Positions 53,624 through 62,974 of a DNA stretch of 64,000 nucleotides are shown here, piece after piece; within the stretch, counting starts at the first letter, position 1, and each line of letters begins with the position of its first letter. The notes under the pieces are model-generated. The model ran no database searches, was not told the origin of the DNA, and was given only the letters and a program-made list of their open reading frames with translations. The stretch comes from Streptomyces subrutilus (GTDB taxonomy: Bacteria > Actinomycetota > Actinomycetes > Streptomycetales > Streptomycetaceae). The position numbers and the translations under genes were made by a program. Location of the stretch: NCBI RefSeq assembly GCF_008704535.1, contig NZ_CP023701.1, positions 4,032,501-4,096,500 of the forward strand, written 5' to 3'.

Positions 53624-54826
53624 TCAGGCCGAGGTGAGGGTGCGGAGGGCTCGGGCGGCGATTTCGCGGCCGATCGGGAGGGACGCCGTGGCCGCCGGCG
53701 AGGGGGCGTTCAGGACGTGCACCGTGCGCGGCGCGTCCTGGATGAGGAAGTCGTCCACCAGGGTGCCGTCCCGCAGGACGGCCTGCGCGCGGACCCCGGC
53801 CGCGGCCGGGCGGAGGTCCGCCGCGGTGACGGCCGGCAGCAGCCGCCGTACGGCCTGGGTGAACGCCTGCTTCGACAGCGAGCGACGGATCTCGCCCGCA
53901 CCGTAGCGCCAGTGCCGTGCGGCCATCCGCCAGGATCCGGGCCAGGACAGCTCGGTGCCGATGTCCCGCGGCCGGACCGTGGACCAGTCGTACCCCTCGC
54001 GGGCCAGCGCGGGCACGGCGTTCGGGCCGACGTGGACGCCGCCGCCGATGCCCCGGGTGAGGTGGACGCCGAGGAACGGGAACGCCGGGTCGGGCACCGG
54101 GTAGACCAGGCCCCGGACCAGGCCGGGGCGGGCGAGGTCGTAGTACTCGCCGCGGAAGGGGATGATCCGCATACCCGGTTCGTCGCCGGCCAGACGGGCG
54201 ATCCGGTCGCACTGGAGCCCCGCGCAGTTCACCAGCACCCGCGCCCGGACCACCAGGCCCGAGGTGGTGCGGACGGCCACGGCCGAGGGGCGACGGGAGA
54301 TCAGGTCCACCGCGCCGCCGTAGACGATCTCCGCGCCCGAGGACTCCGCCAGCTGGGCGGTCACCCTGCCGTAGTCCACGATCCCGGTGGTGCCGACGTG
54401 GATCGCGGCCAGGCCGCGCACCTCGGGCTCGTACTCCGAGATCTGCGCCGGGCCGAGCTCGCGCACCGGGATGCCGTTCTCCCGGCCGCGCTGGACCAGG
54501 GCGTGCAGCCGCGGCAGCTCGTCGCGCCCGGTGGCGACGATCAGCTTCCCCGTCACTTCGTGCGCGATGCCGTGCTCCGCGCAGAACTTGACCATCTCGG
54601 CCGCGCCGCTCACCGCGAAGCGCGCCTTGAGCGATCCCGGGCGGTAGTAGATCCCGCTGTGGATCACTCCGCTGTTGCGCCCCGTCTGGTGCCGCGCCGG
54701 ACCGGTCTCCTTCTCCAGGACGACCACCCGGGTACCCGGAGCCAGCCGCGACAGGGCATGCGCCGTCGACAGGCCGACGATCCCGCCGCCGATCACCAGC
54801 ACATCGCAGTCCACGCCGCCGCCCAC
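53624..54826 (-). CDS. lhgO: L-2-hydroxyglutarate oxidase-type FAD enzyme
   Basis: A 400-residue FAD-dependent oxidoreductase of the DAO fold. VLVIGGGIVGLSTAHALS is the dinucleotide-binding motif and HQTGRNSGVIHSGIYY the signature of LhgO/L2HGDH. The later VNCAGLQCDRIARL and PFRGEYYDL segments also match. It oxidises L-2-hydroxyglutarate to 2-oxoglutarate, a metabolite-repair reaction; a related 2-hydroxyacid substrate is possible. GTG at 54826 was preferred because GGAGG lies 7 nt upstream; a GTG at 54841 overlaps that site. Confidence 0.88.
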   Translation of the reverse strand: MGGGVDCDVLVIGGGIVGLSTAHALSRLAPGTRVVVLEKETGPARHQTGRNSGVIHSGIYYRPGSLKARFAVSGAAEMVKFCAEHGIAHEVTGKLIVATGRDELPRLHALVQRGRENGIPVRELGPAQISEYEPEVRGLAAIHVGTTGIVDYGRVTAQLAESSGAEIVYGGAVDLISRRPSAVAVRTTSGLVVRARVLVNCAGLQCDRIARLAGDEPGMRIIPFRGEYYDLARPGLVRGLVYPVPDPAFPFLGVHLTRGIGGGVHVGPNAVPALAREGYDWSTVRPRDIGTELSWPGSWRMAARHWRYGAGEIRRSLSKQAFTQAVRRLLPAVTAADLRPAAAGVRAQAVLRDGTLVDDFLIQDAPRTVHVLNAPSPAATASLPIGREIAARALRTLTSA

Positions 54827-54874
54827 GCTGAAACCTCCCACCCCTGATACTGCACCCCGCCACCGACAACGCGA

Positions 54875-56443
54875 CTACGCGGGGGCCACCAGCAGCGGGC
54901 GGGCCCGCTCGCGCAGCTCCGCGACACGCGGTTCGTCCCCGTACGGTTCCAGCCGGTGCAGGAGGTCCCGTACGTATTCGGTCGTCCGTGCCGAGGAGAT
55001 GCGGCCCGCCACCTCCACTGCCCGGGTTCCGGCCGCGCACGCCGCGTCGAGGTTGCCCGACTCCAGCTCGGCGACCGCGCTCACCACCAGCCGCAGCCCG
55101 TGCGAGCGCACGTACTCCTCGGTGGGCCGCGACAGGGCCTGCTCCGTGAAGCGCCGCACCTGCCGGGGAAGTTTGAGGTCCCGGTAGCATTCCGCCGCAT
55201 CCGCCGCGAAACGGTCGTACGAGTAGAAACCGAGCCAGGTCGGATCCGGGTCGCCGTCCCGGGCGCGCTCCAGCCAGCCCTCGGCCGCGCGCAGCGCCGC
55301 CCCCGCGGCCGTCGGGTCGCCCGCCTTCGCGTGCGCCCGGGCCTCGACCAGGCGGAAGAAGCTCATGGTGCGCGCGGTGGCGAGGCCCCGGTTGCGTTCG
55401 AGCGCGGCCTGCGCCAGGTCCACGCCCTCGTCCGGGAAGTCCCGGTAGGTCGCCTGCAGGGACATCGAGGCCAGGACGTATCCGCCGAGCGGTACGTCGC
55501 CGGCCGCGCGGGCGAGCCGCAGCGCCTGGATGTAGTAGCGCTGGGCCGCCTCCTGCTGCCCGGTGTCGAACGCCATCCACCCGGCCAGCCGGGTCAGTTC
55601 GGCGGTCGCGCCGAACAGGGCGCGTCCCACCTCGTCCGTGTAGGAGCCGAGCAGCAGGGGGGCCGCGTCCACCCGCAGGCACTCCGGGACCATCGACGAG
55701 CGCCAGTCGCCGCCGCCGTACTTGGAGTCCCAGCGGCGCGCGTCCTCGGCGGCCTCGCGCAGCTTGGCCACGTCGCTGTGGCCAACGCGCTGCGGGGCCG
55801 GTTCCGCGGGGACGGCCGGCGGCTGCGCCACCGGTGCCTGCGCCCCGGGGGCCGGGACCGGCGCGGTCTGCGGCTGCGGCTGCGGGTGTGCGGGCTGGGC
55901 CGCGGGCGGTCGGGCCGCCGGGGCGGTCGGTGCCGGCGGGCCCGTGTCCCGCGCCGTCGGCTCCCGCGGCTCCCGTGCCACGGAGCCGTCCGCGGGGGAT
56001 ATCAGCCAGCGCGAGGCGGGCGTCGCGTACGCCGCCACCGAGAACGAGCCCGCGAGCGACTGCCAGATCCCGCCACCGCCACGCCGTCCCGCGAGGTCCA
56101 GCCGGTAGAGGTCGGTGGCCGAGCGCACCGCCGCCGCCACGTCGCGCGGGAAGGCCAGGCCCACTTCGGGCGCGGGGTCGGCGTCCGCCAGCCCGATCTC
56201 GTGCAGCGGCACGGGCCGGCCCAGCTTCGCGCCGATGGCGGCCGCGATCAGATGCGGGGCGGCGCCCTGCGGCACCATCCCCTTCGACACCCACCGGGCC
56301 ACCGACGTCTTGTCGTACCGAAGCGTCAGGCCGCGCTGTGCGCCGAGGTCGTTGACCCGTCGGGCCAGTCCGGCGTTGCTGATGCCCGCGAGGGCGAGGA
56401 CGGCGCCGAGCTTCTCATTGGGCTCGCGGAGCTCCCTGGACAT
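54875..56443 (-). CDS. NsdA-like TPR-containing regulator
   Basis: A 522-residue protein. The N-terminal part (LGAVLALAGISNAGLARRVN … DKTSVARWVSKG) is HTH-like and the C-terminal half (about 240–510) is made of TPR-like helices, including QYYIQALRLARAAG-type pairs and ALERNRGLATARTMSFF. A Pro/Ala/Gln-rich linker (about 165–225) separates them. This matches the Streptomyces NsdA family, which represses sporulation and antibiotic genes. It is a paralogue at a different locus from nsdA itself, so its target is unknown. GAGGGG precedes the ATG; a TACGCT at 56513–56518 may be its -10 box. Divergent from the cyclase-like gene. Confidence 0.7.
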   Translation of the reverse strand: MSRELREPNEKLGAVLALAGISNAGLARRVNDLGAQRGLTLRYDKTSVARWVSKGMVPQGAAPHLIAAAIGAKLGRPVPLHEIGLADADPAPEVGLAFPRDVAAAVRSATDLYRLDLAGRRGGGGIWQSLAGSFSVAAYATPASRWLISPADGSVAREPREPTARDTGPPAPTAPAARPPAAQPAHPQPQPQTAPVPAPGAQAPVAQPPAVPAEPAPQRVGHSDVAKLREAAEDARRWDSKYGGGDWRSSMVPECLRVDAAPLLLGSYTDEVGRALFGATAELTRLAGWMAFDTGQQEAAQRYYIQALRLARAAGDVPLGGYVLASMSLQATYRDFPDEGVDLAQAALERNRGLATARTMSFFRLVEARAHAKAGDPTAAGAALRAAEGWLERARDGDPDPTWLGFYSYDRFAADAAECYRDLKLPRQVRRFTEQALSRPTEEYVRSHGLRLVVSAVAELESGNLDAACAAGTRAVEVAGRISSARTTEYVRDLLHRLEPYGDEPRVAELRERARPLLVAPA

Positions 56444-57071
56444 GCGCCACCCCTCGTCACACGCGGAACGCAGACGCCGCCGGGGCATAGGCTCCCGGCA
56501 TTTCGTAAACCCAGCGTAGTTCCCCGCCTCCCAAGCGTTAAGGCCCCTTCTTCCCTATGGCGGGATTGTTGTCCGTGCGCACAGTCGGGCTCGCGTTCGG
56601 GCCCGGGGCGCACGCGGTCCGGTGTGCTCCGGGCGTGTGGCCGTGCGCCCGCCCGTGCGCTCTGTCCGGTCCGGTGGGCCGGCGATTCGATGTGCGGTGC
56701 GTGGGTCGGCCCGCTGCACCAACCGGGCGGGCCGGGGGATGCCGCTACCTCAATCCCCGCGGGTGGCGGAACGGGCCGGGGGGCGGTTTCCGCCTCCCGG
56801 ACCGCGCCCGCGCACCCGTGTCCGAGGTCACACCTCGACGCTCGGGACGGCCCGAGATTGGCCGAAACCGACCTATGGGGCGCTGGGAACGGAACGCCAA
56901 ATACCGCATGGCCCAGGCGTGTTCGTTTGCATGTGCGCCCCCCTTACCCCCTCCCGTACGCCTGTCCCGTGGCAGCATGGACCCGAGCCACCCGGGGTCC
57001 TGCCGGCCGCGCCCTCAGCGCCGTCGGTCCTGCCCGTGCCCCGGTCATGTGCCCAGGCTGGGGAGGCGGCG
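56444..57071. other. Divergent intergenic region, no gene supported
   Basis: The 628 bp between the NsdA-like gene and the cyclase-like gene contain an A/T-richer part near 56500–56570 (probable promoter of the minus-strand gene) and GC-rich sequence after that. A few short ORFs exist, for example one starting at 56875, but none has a ribosome binding site together with a recognisable precursor-peptide pattern. Confidence 0.5.
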
Positions 57072-59378
57072 GTGCGCTGGTTGGTGGGGTGGAGCAGTAT
57101 CGCCGCGAGCTTCGGCACGGCCGGCCGCGTCTCCGGCCCGGGCACCCACGCGCGCCGGACCGGCAGCGCCCACGGACCCGGCTCCCACGGGACGAACGGC
57201 CACCGTGCGAACGGCCACGGCGCGTACCCCCGCGGCGGCCCCGGACCGGCCGACGGATACGCCGCCGGATATGCCGCCGGACACGCCGACGGCGGGGCCC
57301 CGCTGCACGGCGGCATCGCGGACGCCGCCCACCCCGGCGACCCCGGCGCGGACGCCGAGCGCACCGTCCACCCCGTCGGCGCCCAACTCCTGTGGGGCGA
57401 TCCCGACCCCCTGTGGGCCGTCGGCGACTGGCGCCCCGACGAGATCCGGCTGCTCACCGCCGACCCCGCCGACCCCTTCACCCGGCTGGCCGTCCTCGGC
57501 TGCTGCGGCGCCACCGACGCCGAACTGCGCCGCGCCCTCTACGCCGCCCGCGGCGGGGCCCTGCGCCACCTCACGCAGTGGTCCGGCAGCTACACCGCCG
57601 TCGTCCAGACCGGCCGCCGCATCACGATCGTCGGCGACCTCGCGGGCGCGCGGCCCGTCTTCTACACGCCCTGGGCCAGCGGGACGGCGTACGCCACCGC
57701 CGCGCTCCCCCTCGCCGACCTCATCGAGGCCCAGCTCGACATCGGCCACCTCGCCGCCCTGCTGGCCTGCCCCGACAGCCCCGAGGCACTGGGCGACGGC
57801 ACACCGTACGCCGGGGTCCGGCGCATCCCGCCCGGCCACGCGCTCATCCTCCGCGAGGGCTCCCGCGAGATCACCGGCTACGAACCCGTCGCCTCCCTCG
57901 CGGTGTCCGCGCCCGAGGCCGATCCCGACCGGGCGGTGGAGGGCGTGCGCGAAGCACTCGTCGACGCCGTGCGCGCCCGGCTCACGGCCCCCCGCCATGC
58001 CCCCGACACCCCGCAACCGCCGTACGATCCCGGCCCCGTGCCCGGCATGGGCCCCGCCGACCGGCGCGCCGCCCGCGGAGCCCCGGCCCCCGGAGTCGGC
58101 GCCGACCTCTCCGGCGGCAGCGCCTCCGCCACCCTCGCCCTGCTCGCCGCCGGCCTGCCCGGCGCCCCCGGCACCCTGCTGAGCCCGGCCGGGGCGCGGC
58201 TGCTGGCCGTCACCTTCAACGACCTCGCCACCCCGCAGGGCCGCGAGGCCGAGATGGAGCGCGCCCGCGCCATCGCGGCCGACCCGCGCCTGCACCACGT
58301 CGTGGTCGCCGCCGCCGAGGAAGCCCTCCCGTACGCCGACCTCGACGGACCCCTCACCGACGAACCCGGCCCCTCGCTGGTGTTCGCCGCCCGCGAGCGC
58401 CGCCGCCTCGCCGCCGGCTCCGCCGACCACTTCACCGGACACGGCGCCCGCCAGGTCCTCGACGCGCACCCGGCCCGCATGGCCGACCTCCTGATGGACC
58501 GCCGCCGCCGCCACCTGCTGCGCCCGGTGGCCGCGCTGGCCCGTTCGGCCTCCGCGTCCGGCGAGTCCCTGCTGGTGCCGCTCACCGTGTACGCCGCGGC
58601 CCGGCGCCTCGCCCGTACGCCGTACCGCGCGGGCATGGAGGCCGCCGCCGCCCGGCTCCGCGAGGGCCGCGTCACGGGCGGCGCCTCGGGCGCGGTGGAC
58701 GCCTCCCTCGCCGCCCTCACCTGGTCCCGGCCCGGCCCGGCGGCCGGCTGGCTCACCGGGGAGGCGCTGGCGGAAGTATCGATCCGGCTCACGGCCGCCG
58801 CCGGCCGGCCCCCCCTGTCGCTGCGCCCGGGCGAGGCCCGCGCCCGTTCCGTGCTCGCCCGGCACGCCGCCGACCACCGGGTCTTCGAGCAGGCCGTGGA
58901 GGTCCGCAGCCAGCGCCTGCACGCCCCCTTCCTCGACAACCAGGTCGTACGGGCCGCCCGCGCCCTCCCCGAATCCCTCCGGGTCCAGCCGGGCGCCCGG
59001 GCCGCCATCCTGCGCACCGTCCTGTCCGCGACCGGCGTCCGCGAGCTCCCGCCCGGCTGGGGCGCGACCGCCCACGCCCCGCACGAGACGGCGACCCGAC
59101 TGGGGCTGCGGGCCGCCCTGGACGAACTGCTCTCCCTCTTCGCCGCCCCGCTGCTCGCGGACGCCGGCCTGATCGAGGCCCGCGTGGTCCGCCAGGCCCT
59201 GCTCGACGCGGCGGACGGCCGCCCGGTACCGCTCGACGGCCTCGCGGAACTCGTCTCGATGGAACTGTGGCTCCGCCGCCTCCTGGCCCGCCGCGGCACC
59301 TGCTGGACGGGCACCACGGCGGCCCGCCGCCGCGCGGTCCCGGAGGGCGTCCCGATCCACCGGCCGGCCCTGTCCTGA
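57072..59378 (+). CDS. Asparagine-synthase-like macrolactam cyclase homologue (albusnodin/ikarugamycin-type), orphan
   Basis: A 768-residue AsnB-like protein. It lacks an N-terminal catalytic Cys; instead residues 1–27 are followed by a Gly/His-rich insert (28–95) and a glutaminase-like fold (about 100–280, with SGSYTAVVQTGRRITIVGDL). The synthetase domain has a PP-loop SGGSAS at 347–352, where functional enzymes normally have an Asp (SGGxDS). Later blocks (LHAPFLDNQVVRAA) match AsnB C-terminal regions. The overall sequence resembles the lasso-peptide cyclases annotated as albusnodin/ikarugamycin family, as I recall them. No precursor, leader peptidase or acetyltransferase gene is nearby. GGGAGG 5 nt before the GTG. 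Also possibly a structural relict with a regulatory role. Confidence 0.65.
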   Translation: MRWLVGWSSIAASFGTAGRVSGPGTHARRTGSAHGPGSHGTNGHRANGHGAYPRGGPGPADGYAAGYAAGHADGGAPLHGGIADAAHPGDPGADAERTVHPVGAQLLWGDPDPLWAVGDWRPDEIRLLTADPADPFTRLAVLGCCGATDAELRRALYAARGGALRHLTQWSGSYTAVVQTGRRITIVGDLAGARPVFYTPWASGTAYATAALPLADLIEAQLDIGHLAALLACPDSPEALGDGTPYAGVRRIPPGHALILREGSREITGYEPVASLAVSAPEADPDRAVEGVREALVDAVRARLTAPRHAPDTPQPPYDPGPVPGMGPADRRAARGAPAPGVGADLSGGSASATLALLAAGLPGAPGTLLSPAGARLLAVTFNDLATPQGREAEMERARAIAADPRLHHVVVAAAEEALPYADLDGPLTDEPGPSLVFAARERRRLAAGSADHFTGHGARQVLDAHPARMADLLMDRRRRHLLRPVAALARSASASGESLLVPLTVYAAARRLARTPYRAGMEAAAARLREGRVTGGASGAVDASLAALTWSRPGPAAGWLTGEALAEVSIRLTAAAGRPPLSLRPGEARARSVLARHAADHRVFEQAVEVRSQRLHAPFLDNQVVRAARALPESLRVQPGARAAILRTVLSATGVRELPPGWGATAHAPHETATRLGLRAALDELLSLFAAPLLADAGLIEARVVRQALLDAADGRPVPLDGLAELVSMELWLRRLLARRGTCWTGTTAARRRAVPEGVPIHRPALS

Positions 59379-59415
59379 GACCCGCGGCCGAGGAGCCCGC
59401 GCGGGACGTGGCGCT

Positions 59416-59690
59416 GGTCGCGGTCCCGGTCTCGGCGCAGGCTCTCGGCCCCCGTCCCGGTCGCCGACTTTCGGGCCCGAGTCCCGATCCGGGTCGTGGT
59501 CTCGGCTCCGATCCGGGTCGCGGTGTCGGCGCTGGTCGCGGTCCCGGTCCCGGTCGCAGTCCTGGTCCGGGTCGCGGTGTCGGCTCTCGGCCCCGATCCC
59601 GATCCCGGTCGCGGCCTCGGCTCCGATCCGGGTCCCGGTCTCAGCCCCGGTTCCGGCGTCGGCTCTCGCCGTGGCGCGGGGCTTGCCGTG
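59416..59690. repeat. Degenerate hexamer repeat region
   Basis: About 275 bp composed of GGTCGC, GGTCCC, CGGCTC and GATCCG-type hexamers in long tandem runs. The whole gap 59379–59898 has no supported gene; open frames through it are Val/Ala, Arg/Thr or Gly/Pro repeats that follow directly from the DNA repeat. Confidence 0.75.
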
Positions 59691-59898
59691 GTGCCGGGGG
59701 GCCGGGGCGCCGACCCGCCGGGGCGCAGGCCCGCCGTGGCGCAGGCCCGCCGGGGTGCCGCCCAGTTGTTGTGTCGGCCTGCCGCAGCGCGGCCCTGACG
59801 GCGCGGCCCGCGGTGCCCCGCCGCCCTCGGCCCGGACCGCTGCGCGCGCGAGGAGGCTGCCGACGCCGCCCTCGGACCGGCAGCGCCGGCCGCGGCGC

Positions 59899-61851
59899 TC
59901 AACGGCAGCTGATCACGGCGTCGGCCCAGCTCGCCAACGCGGGCAGCCGGCCCGGCCCGGCCCGTTCCACGACCAACCGCAGCGTCGTACGCCCGGCCAG
60001 CGGAACCTGCACGGAAGCCGCCGGGTCGCGGTAGCCGAGCGCGGCGGACCGCCACAGCCGCTCCCCGTCCCCGTACACCGAGAACCGCACCGTGCCGTCG
60101 GTGAACAGCGACAGGCCGTCCACGCCCGCACGTGCCGAGAACGAGGTGCACTGCCGGTTCAGGGCGATCTCCACCGAGGACGGGGAGTTCACGGTGATCC
60201 CGTGCCCGAAACGCCGCTCGCCCACCTCCAGCCCCCAGCGCTGCCACACCCAGCTGCTGCGCCAAGTTCGCACCTCGGGACCTGTGTGGTCGCCGCCGAC
60301 GGAATGCCCGAGCGACGCCAGCTGGAAGCCACGCGGCGGCTTGGGCGCGGGCACCGTCGGCCGGGGGGCGGACGGCGCGGGCCGCGCCGCGCTCGGCGAC
60401 GGCGACGGCGACGGCCGGGGCGCGGCGGACGGCGACGGGGGAGGCGGGGGCGCCGCCTTCGACCGCGTCGGCGAGGCCTTGCGCGGCGGCGGTACGGGGC
60501 TCCGCCCGGGCGGAGCCTCCACCACGGGCGGGGCGCTCTCCGCCGGGGCGGGTACGTCCGGCACCACCGGGGCGGCGGCGCTCGGCGCCGGCTTCGCCCG
60601 GACCGGCGGCGCCGCGTCGTCCCCGGCCAGCGCGAACACCACCCCGGCCGCGGCGGCGACGGCGATACCGGCGGCGATGGCCGCCTTGGCCGGCAGCCCG
60701 AGCCCCTCGGACACCGCGGCACCCCCGGCCCCCGACCCGGCTCCGCCGGCCGCACCCCCGGCGGCGCCCGCCCCGGCACCCGTACCGGCGGCGCCCACGA
60801 CCCCGCCCCCGGCACCCGCGCTCGACCCGCCCACGGCGGCCGCCGCGGCTCCGGCCCCACCGGCGGCGACGGCGCCACCGGCCACCACACCCGCCGCCTT
60901 GGCCGCGTACCCGGCGGCGAACCACCCGATGACCGCGACCGGCAGCAGCGCGGGAATGCCCGCGTTGACGTCCTTGAGCTCCCCGGCGGCCAGCCGGCAC
61001 TTCGCGCACTCCTCCAGGTGCTTGCGCAGCCCCCGCTCCGCCCGCATCCGCAACCCGCCGCGCGCGTAGGCGCCCAGCCGGTCCGCGTAGCGCGCGCAAT
61101 CGCCGCCCTCGCTCAGCGCCGAGCTCACGTGGGCCTGGAGGTAGGCCTGCTTGAGCCCCTCCCGGGCCCGACTGGCCAGCACCGCGGTCGCGTTGGGACT
61201 CAGCCCGAACAGCGGCGCGACGGCGCTCGGCGAGGCCTCCTCGACGGTGGTGTGCCACAGCACGGCCTGCCACCGCTCGGGCAGGCTCCGGAAGGCCTGC
61301 ATGGCCAGCGACTGGTCCGCCTCGCGCATCGCCCGCACGTCCGCGCCGAGTTCGAGGGTGTCGTCCCCCGACAGCCCACCGCCGCCCTCCGTGCCCGCGG
61401 CCGCCTGCTCCGCGAAGACGGCGAAGTCCTCGACCAGCTGCTCGCGCCGGGCGGTCTTCGCCCAGGCCGCCGCGACCCTGCGCACCGTGGTCAGCAGGTA
61501 GGCCCGCACCGACTGGTCCGGCCCGGCCCCGCCCCGCACCGCCTGCAGGGTCCGCGCGAACACCTCGGCGGTCAGGTCGTCGGCGGTGTGCCCGTCCCGG
61601 CAGCAGGTCCGCGCGTAGCGCCGCACGGCGTCGGCGTGCCGGCGGAACAGTTCCTCGTACGCCCCGTCGTCGCCGCCCCGCATCCGGGCGATCAGGTCAC
61701 CGTCGGACGGCGGCGGCTCGCCGCCACCGGGCGGGGCCGCGTGTCGGCCCCCCGGTTCGCGCTGGGCCGGTACCTGCCGGGCGGGCGGGCTCTCGGCCCC
61801 GGCCCCGCCGGCGGTACCGCCGAACGGCTCGTCCCGACCGTCAACACTCAT
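59899..61851 (-). CDS. ECF sigma factor fused to zinc-finger, membrane and NPCBM domains
   Basis: A 650-residue fusion. Sigma region 2 is at about 60–130 (DGAYEELFRRHADAVRRYAR, then DLTAEVFARTLQAV), region 4 at about 185–240 (LPERWQAVLWHTTVEEASPS … FGLSPNATAVLASRAREGL). An H278-x3-C282-x2-C285 motif (KHLEECAKC) looks like an anti-sigma zinc finger in cis. Two hydrophobic segments follow (about 300–345 and 395–415), then a Pro/Ser-rich linker and a C-terminal NPCBM-like carbohydrate-binding domain (about 505–650). So a cytoplasmic sigma factor is tethered to an extracellular sugar/wall sensor; release by proteolysis is an inference. ATG at 61851 chosen; GTG at 61875 is possible. Confidence 0.85.
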   Translation of the reverse strand: MSVDGRDEPFGGTAGGAGAESPPARQVPAQREPGGRHAAPPGGGEPPPSDGDLIARMRGGDDGAYEELFRRHADAVRRYARTCCRDGHTADDLTAEVFARTLQAVRGGAGPDQSVRAYLLTTVRRVAAAWAKTARREQLVEDFAVFAEQAAAGTEGGGGLSGDDTLELGADVRAMREADQSLAMQAFRSLPERWQAVLWHTTVEEASPSAVAPLFGLSPNATAVLASRAREGLKQAYLQAHVSSALSEGGDCARYADRLGAYARGGLRMRAERGLRKHLEECAKCRLAAGELKDVNAGIPALLPVAVIGWFAAGYAAKAAGVVAGGAVAAGGAGAAAAAVGGSSAGAGGGVVGAAGTGAGAGAAGGAAGGAGSGAGGAAVSEGLGLPAKAAIAAGIAVAAAAGVVFALAGDDAAPPVRAKPAPSAAAPVVPDVPAPAESAPPVVEAPPGRSPVPPPRKASPTRSKAAPPPPPSPSAAPRPSPSPSPSAARPAPSAPRPTVPAPKPPRGFQLASLGHSVGGDHTGPEVRTWRSSWVWQRWGLEVGERRFGHGITVNSPSSVEIALNRQCTSFSARAGVDGLSLFTDGTVRFSVYGDGERLWRSAALGYRDPAASVQVPLAGRTTLRLVVERAGPGRLPALASWADAVISCR

Positions 61852-61989
61852 CGCGGAAGCCCCCGCACGACACACTCAACCGGTACACCGATCCAGCGTG
61901 GCACACGGTGCCCGCGCCCCGAGGCGCTCCGAGCACCATCCACTCGTCCGGGCACACTTCGGCGAACAGCCGTGCCGTCGCGGCCCGTT

Positions 61990-62170
61990 CACCGCGGCTC
62001 GACCGTTCGACCAGCCGAGCCACCCGACCGTCCGCCCCAGCCGTTCGACCCGGCCGTTCGCCCAGCCGGGCCGCCCCGACCGCCCACCCCGGCCGTTCGA
62101 CCAGCCGACCCGTCCGGACCGCTCACCCCAGACCACCAGACCACCCGACCACTCCGGCCGCCGCCCCGAA
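61990..62170. repeat. Degenerate repeats between atrA and the sigma factor gene
   Basis: Units of the form CCGTTCGACCAGCCGA recur (exact at 62003 and 62093, variants at about 62041 and 62053) in the 346-bp gap 61852–62197. A minus-strand frame through it reads as G-W-x-N-G-R repeats without ribosome binding site support. No gene called. Confidence 0.6.
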
Positions 62171-62197
62171 CAGGCGGCGGCCGGCGGCCGGCCGAGG

Positions 62198-62974
62198 TCA
62201 CGCGGTCCGGGAGCGCAGCCCTTCGAGCAGGATGTCGAGCAGTCGGGTGGACGCCGCGGCCTGCTGCGCCGGGTCGGGCAGCGCGGGCGCCGCCGTCGCT
62301 ATCACCAGCAGTACATCGGCCACCGTCACGTCCCCGCGCAGCTCACCGGCCTCCCGCGCCCGGTCGACCAGCCGCCCCACGACCTCCAGCAGCGCACCGG
62401 CGCCCGAGTCCTCCGCGGGCTCGTCGTCGGCCGGGATCCGCGCGCCCACGACGCGCAGGTCGGGGGCCGAGCCGGCCACCGCGGCCTGCCGCTGGTGCGG
62501 GACCCGCGCGGCCTCCGACCCCTCGGCGCCGTCCTCGCTCGCCGAGCCGACCCGCAGCACCTGCGGCGGCAGCAGCCGCCCGGCGCCCGAGGCCACGGAG
62601 GTGCGCAGGAAGCGCGACAGCGCCTGCCACGGCTCCTCCTCCTGGCCCAGTGCGGTCCGCGCCTGCTCGGTCAGCCGCGCGGTCTCCTCCTCGGCTATCC
62701 GCCGGACCAGGACGTCCTTGCTCGGGAACCGCCGGTACACGGTGCCCACTCCGACCCGCGCCCGGCGCGCCACGTCCTCCATCGGAGCGCCGTAGCCCAG
62801 CTCGCCGAAGACCTCGCGGGCGGCGCGCAGCACGTGTTCCAGGTTGCGCTGTGCGTCGACGCGCAGCGGCGTGGACCGGCCCACGCCGTGCGTGGTGGCA
62901 CCGTTCGCGATGCCGCGACCGTTGCTCTCGACCGAGAGCGCGGTCGCAGACCCATGGAAATCGGAAATGTTCAT
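62198..62974 (-). CDS. atrA: TetR-family regulator AtrA
   Basis: A 258-residue TetR-family regulator. The N-terminal 40 residues are an extension (MNISDFHGSATALSVESNGR) identical to AtrA as I recall it. The HTH spans about residues 45–95 (AAREVFGELGYGAPMEDVAR … VGVGTVYRRFPSKDVLV). The ligand domain follows. AtrA activates antibiotic regulators such as actII-ORF4 in S. coelicolor and is conserved across Streptomyces next to an NADH dehydrogenase gene, as here. ATG preceded by GGGGGAAA. Confidence 0.9.
   Translation of the reverse strand: MNISDFHGSATALSVESNGRGIANGATTHGVGRSTPLRVDAQRNLEHVLRAAREVFGELGYGAPMEDVARRARVGVGTVYRRFPSKDVLVRRIAEEETARLTEQARTALGQEEEPWQALSRFLRTSVASGAGRLLPPQVLRVGSASEDGAEGSEAARVPHQRQAAVAGSAPDLRVVGARIPADDEPAEDSGAGALLEVVGRLVDRAREAGELRGDVTVADVLLVIATAAPALPDPAQQAAASTRLLDILLEGLRSRTA

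Noticed and set aside
56444..57071. Lasso-peptide precursor near the cyclase homologue
   Set aside because: Short ORFs exist on both strands but none shows a ribosome binding site plus a leader/core pattern or the expected residues.
61876..62136. Minus-strand ORF with G-W-x-N-G-R repeats
   Set aside because: The periodicity comes from the underlying DNA repeat, and there is no ribosome binding site or known family.
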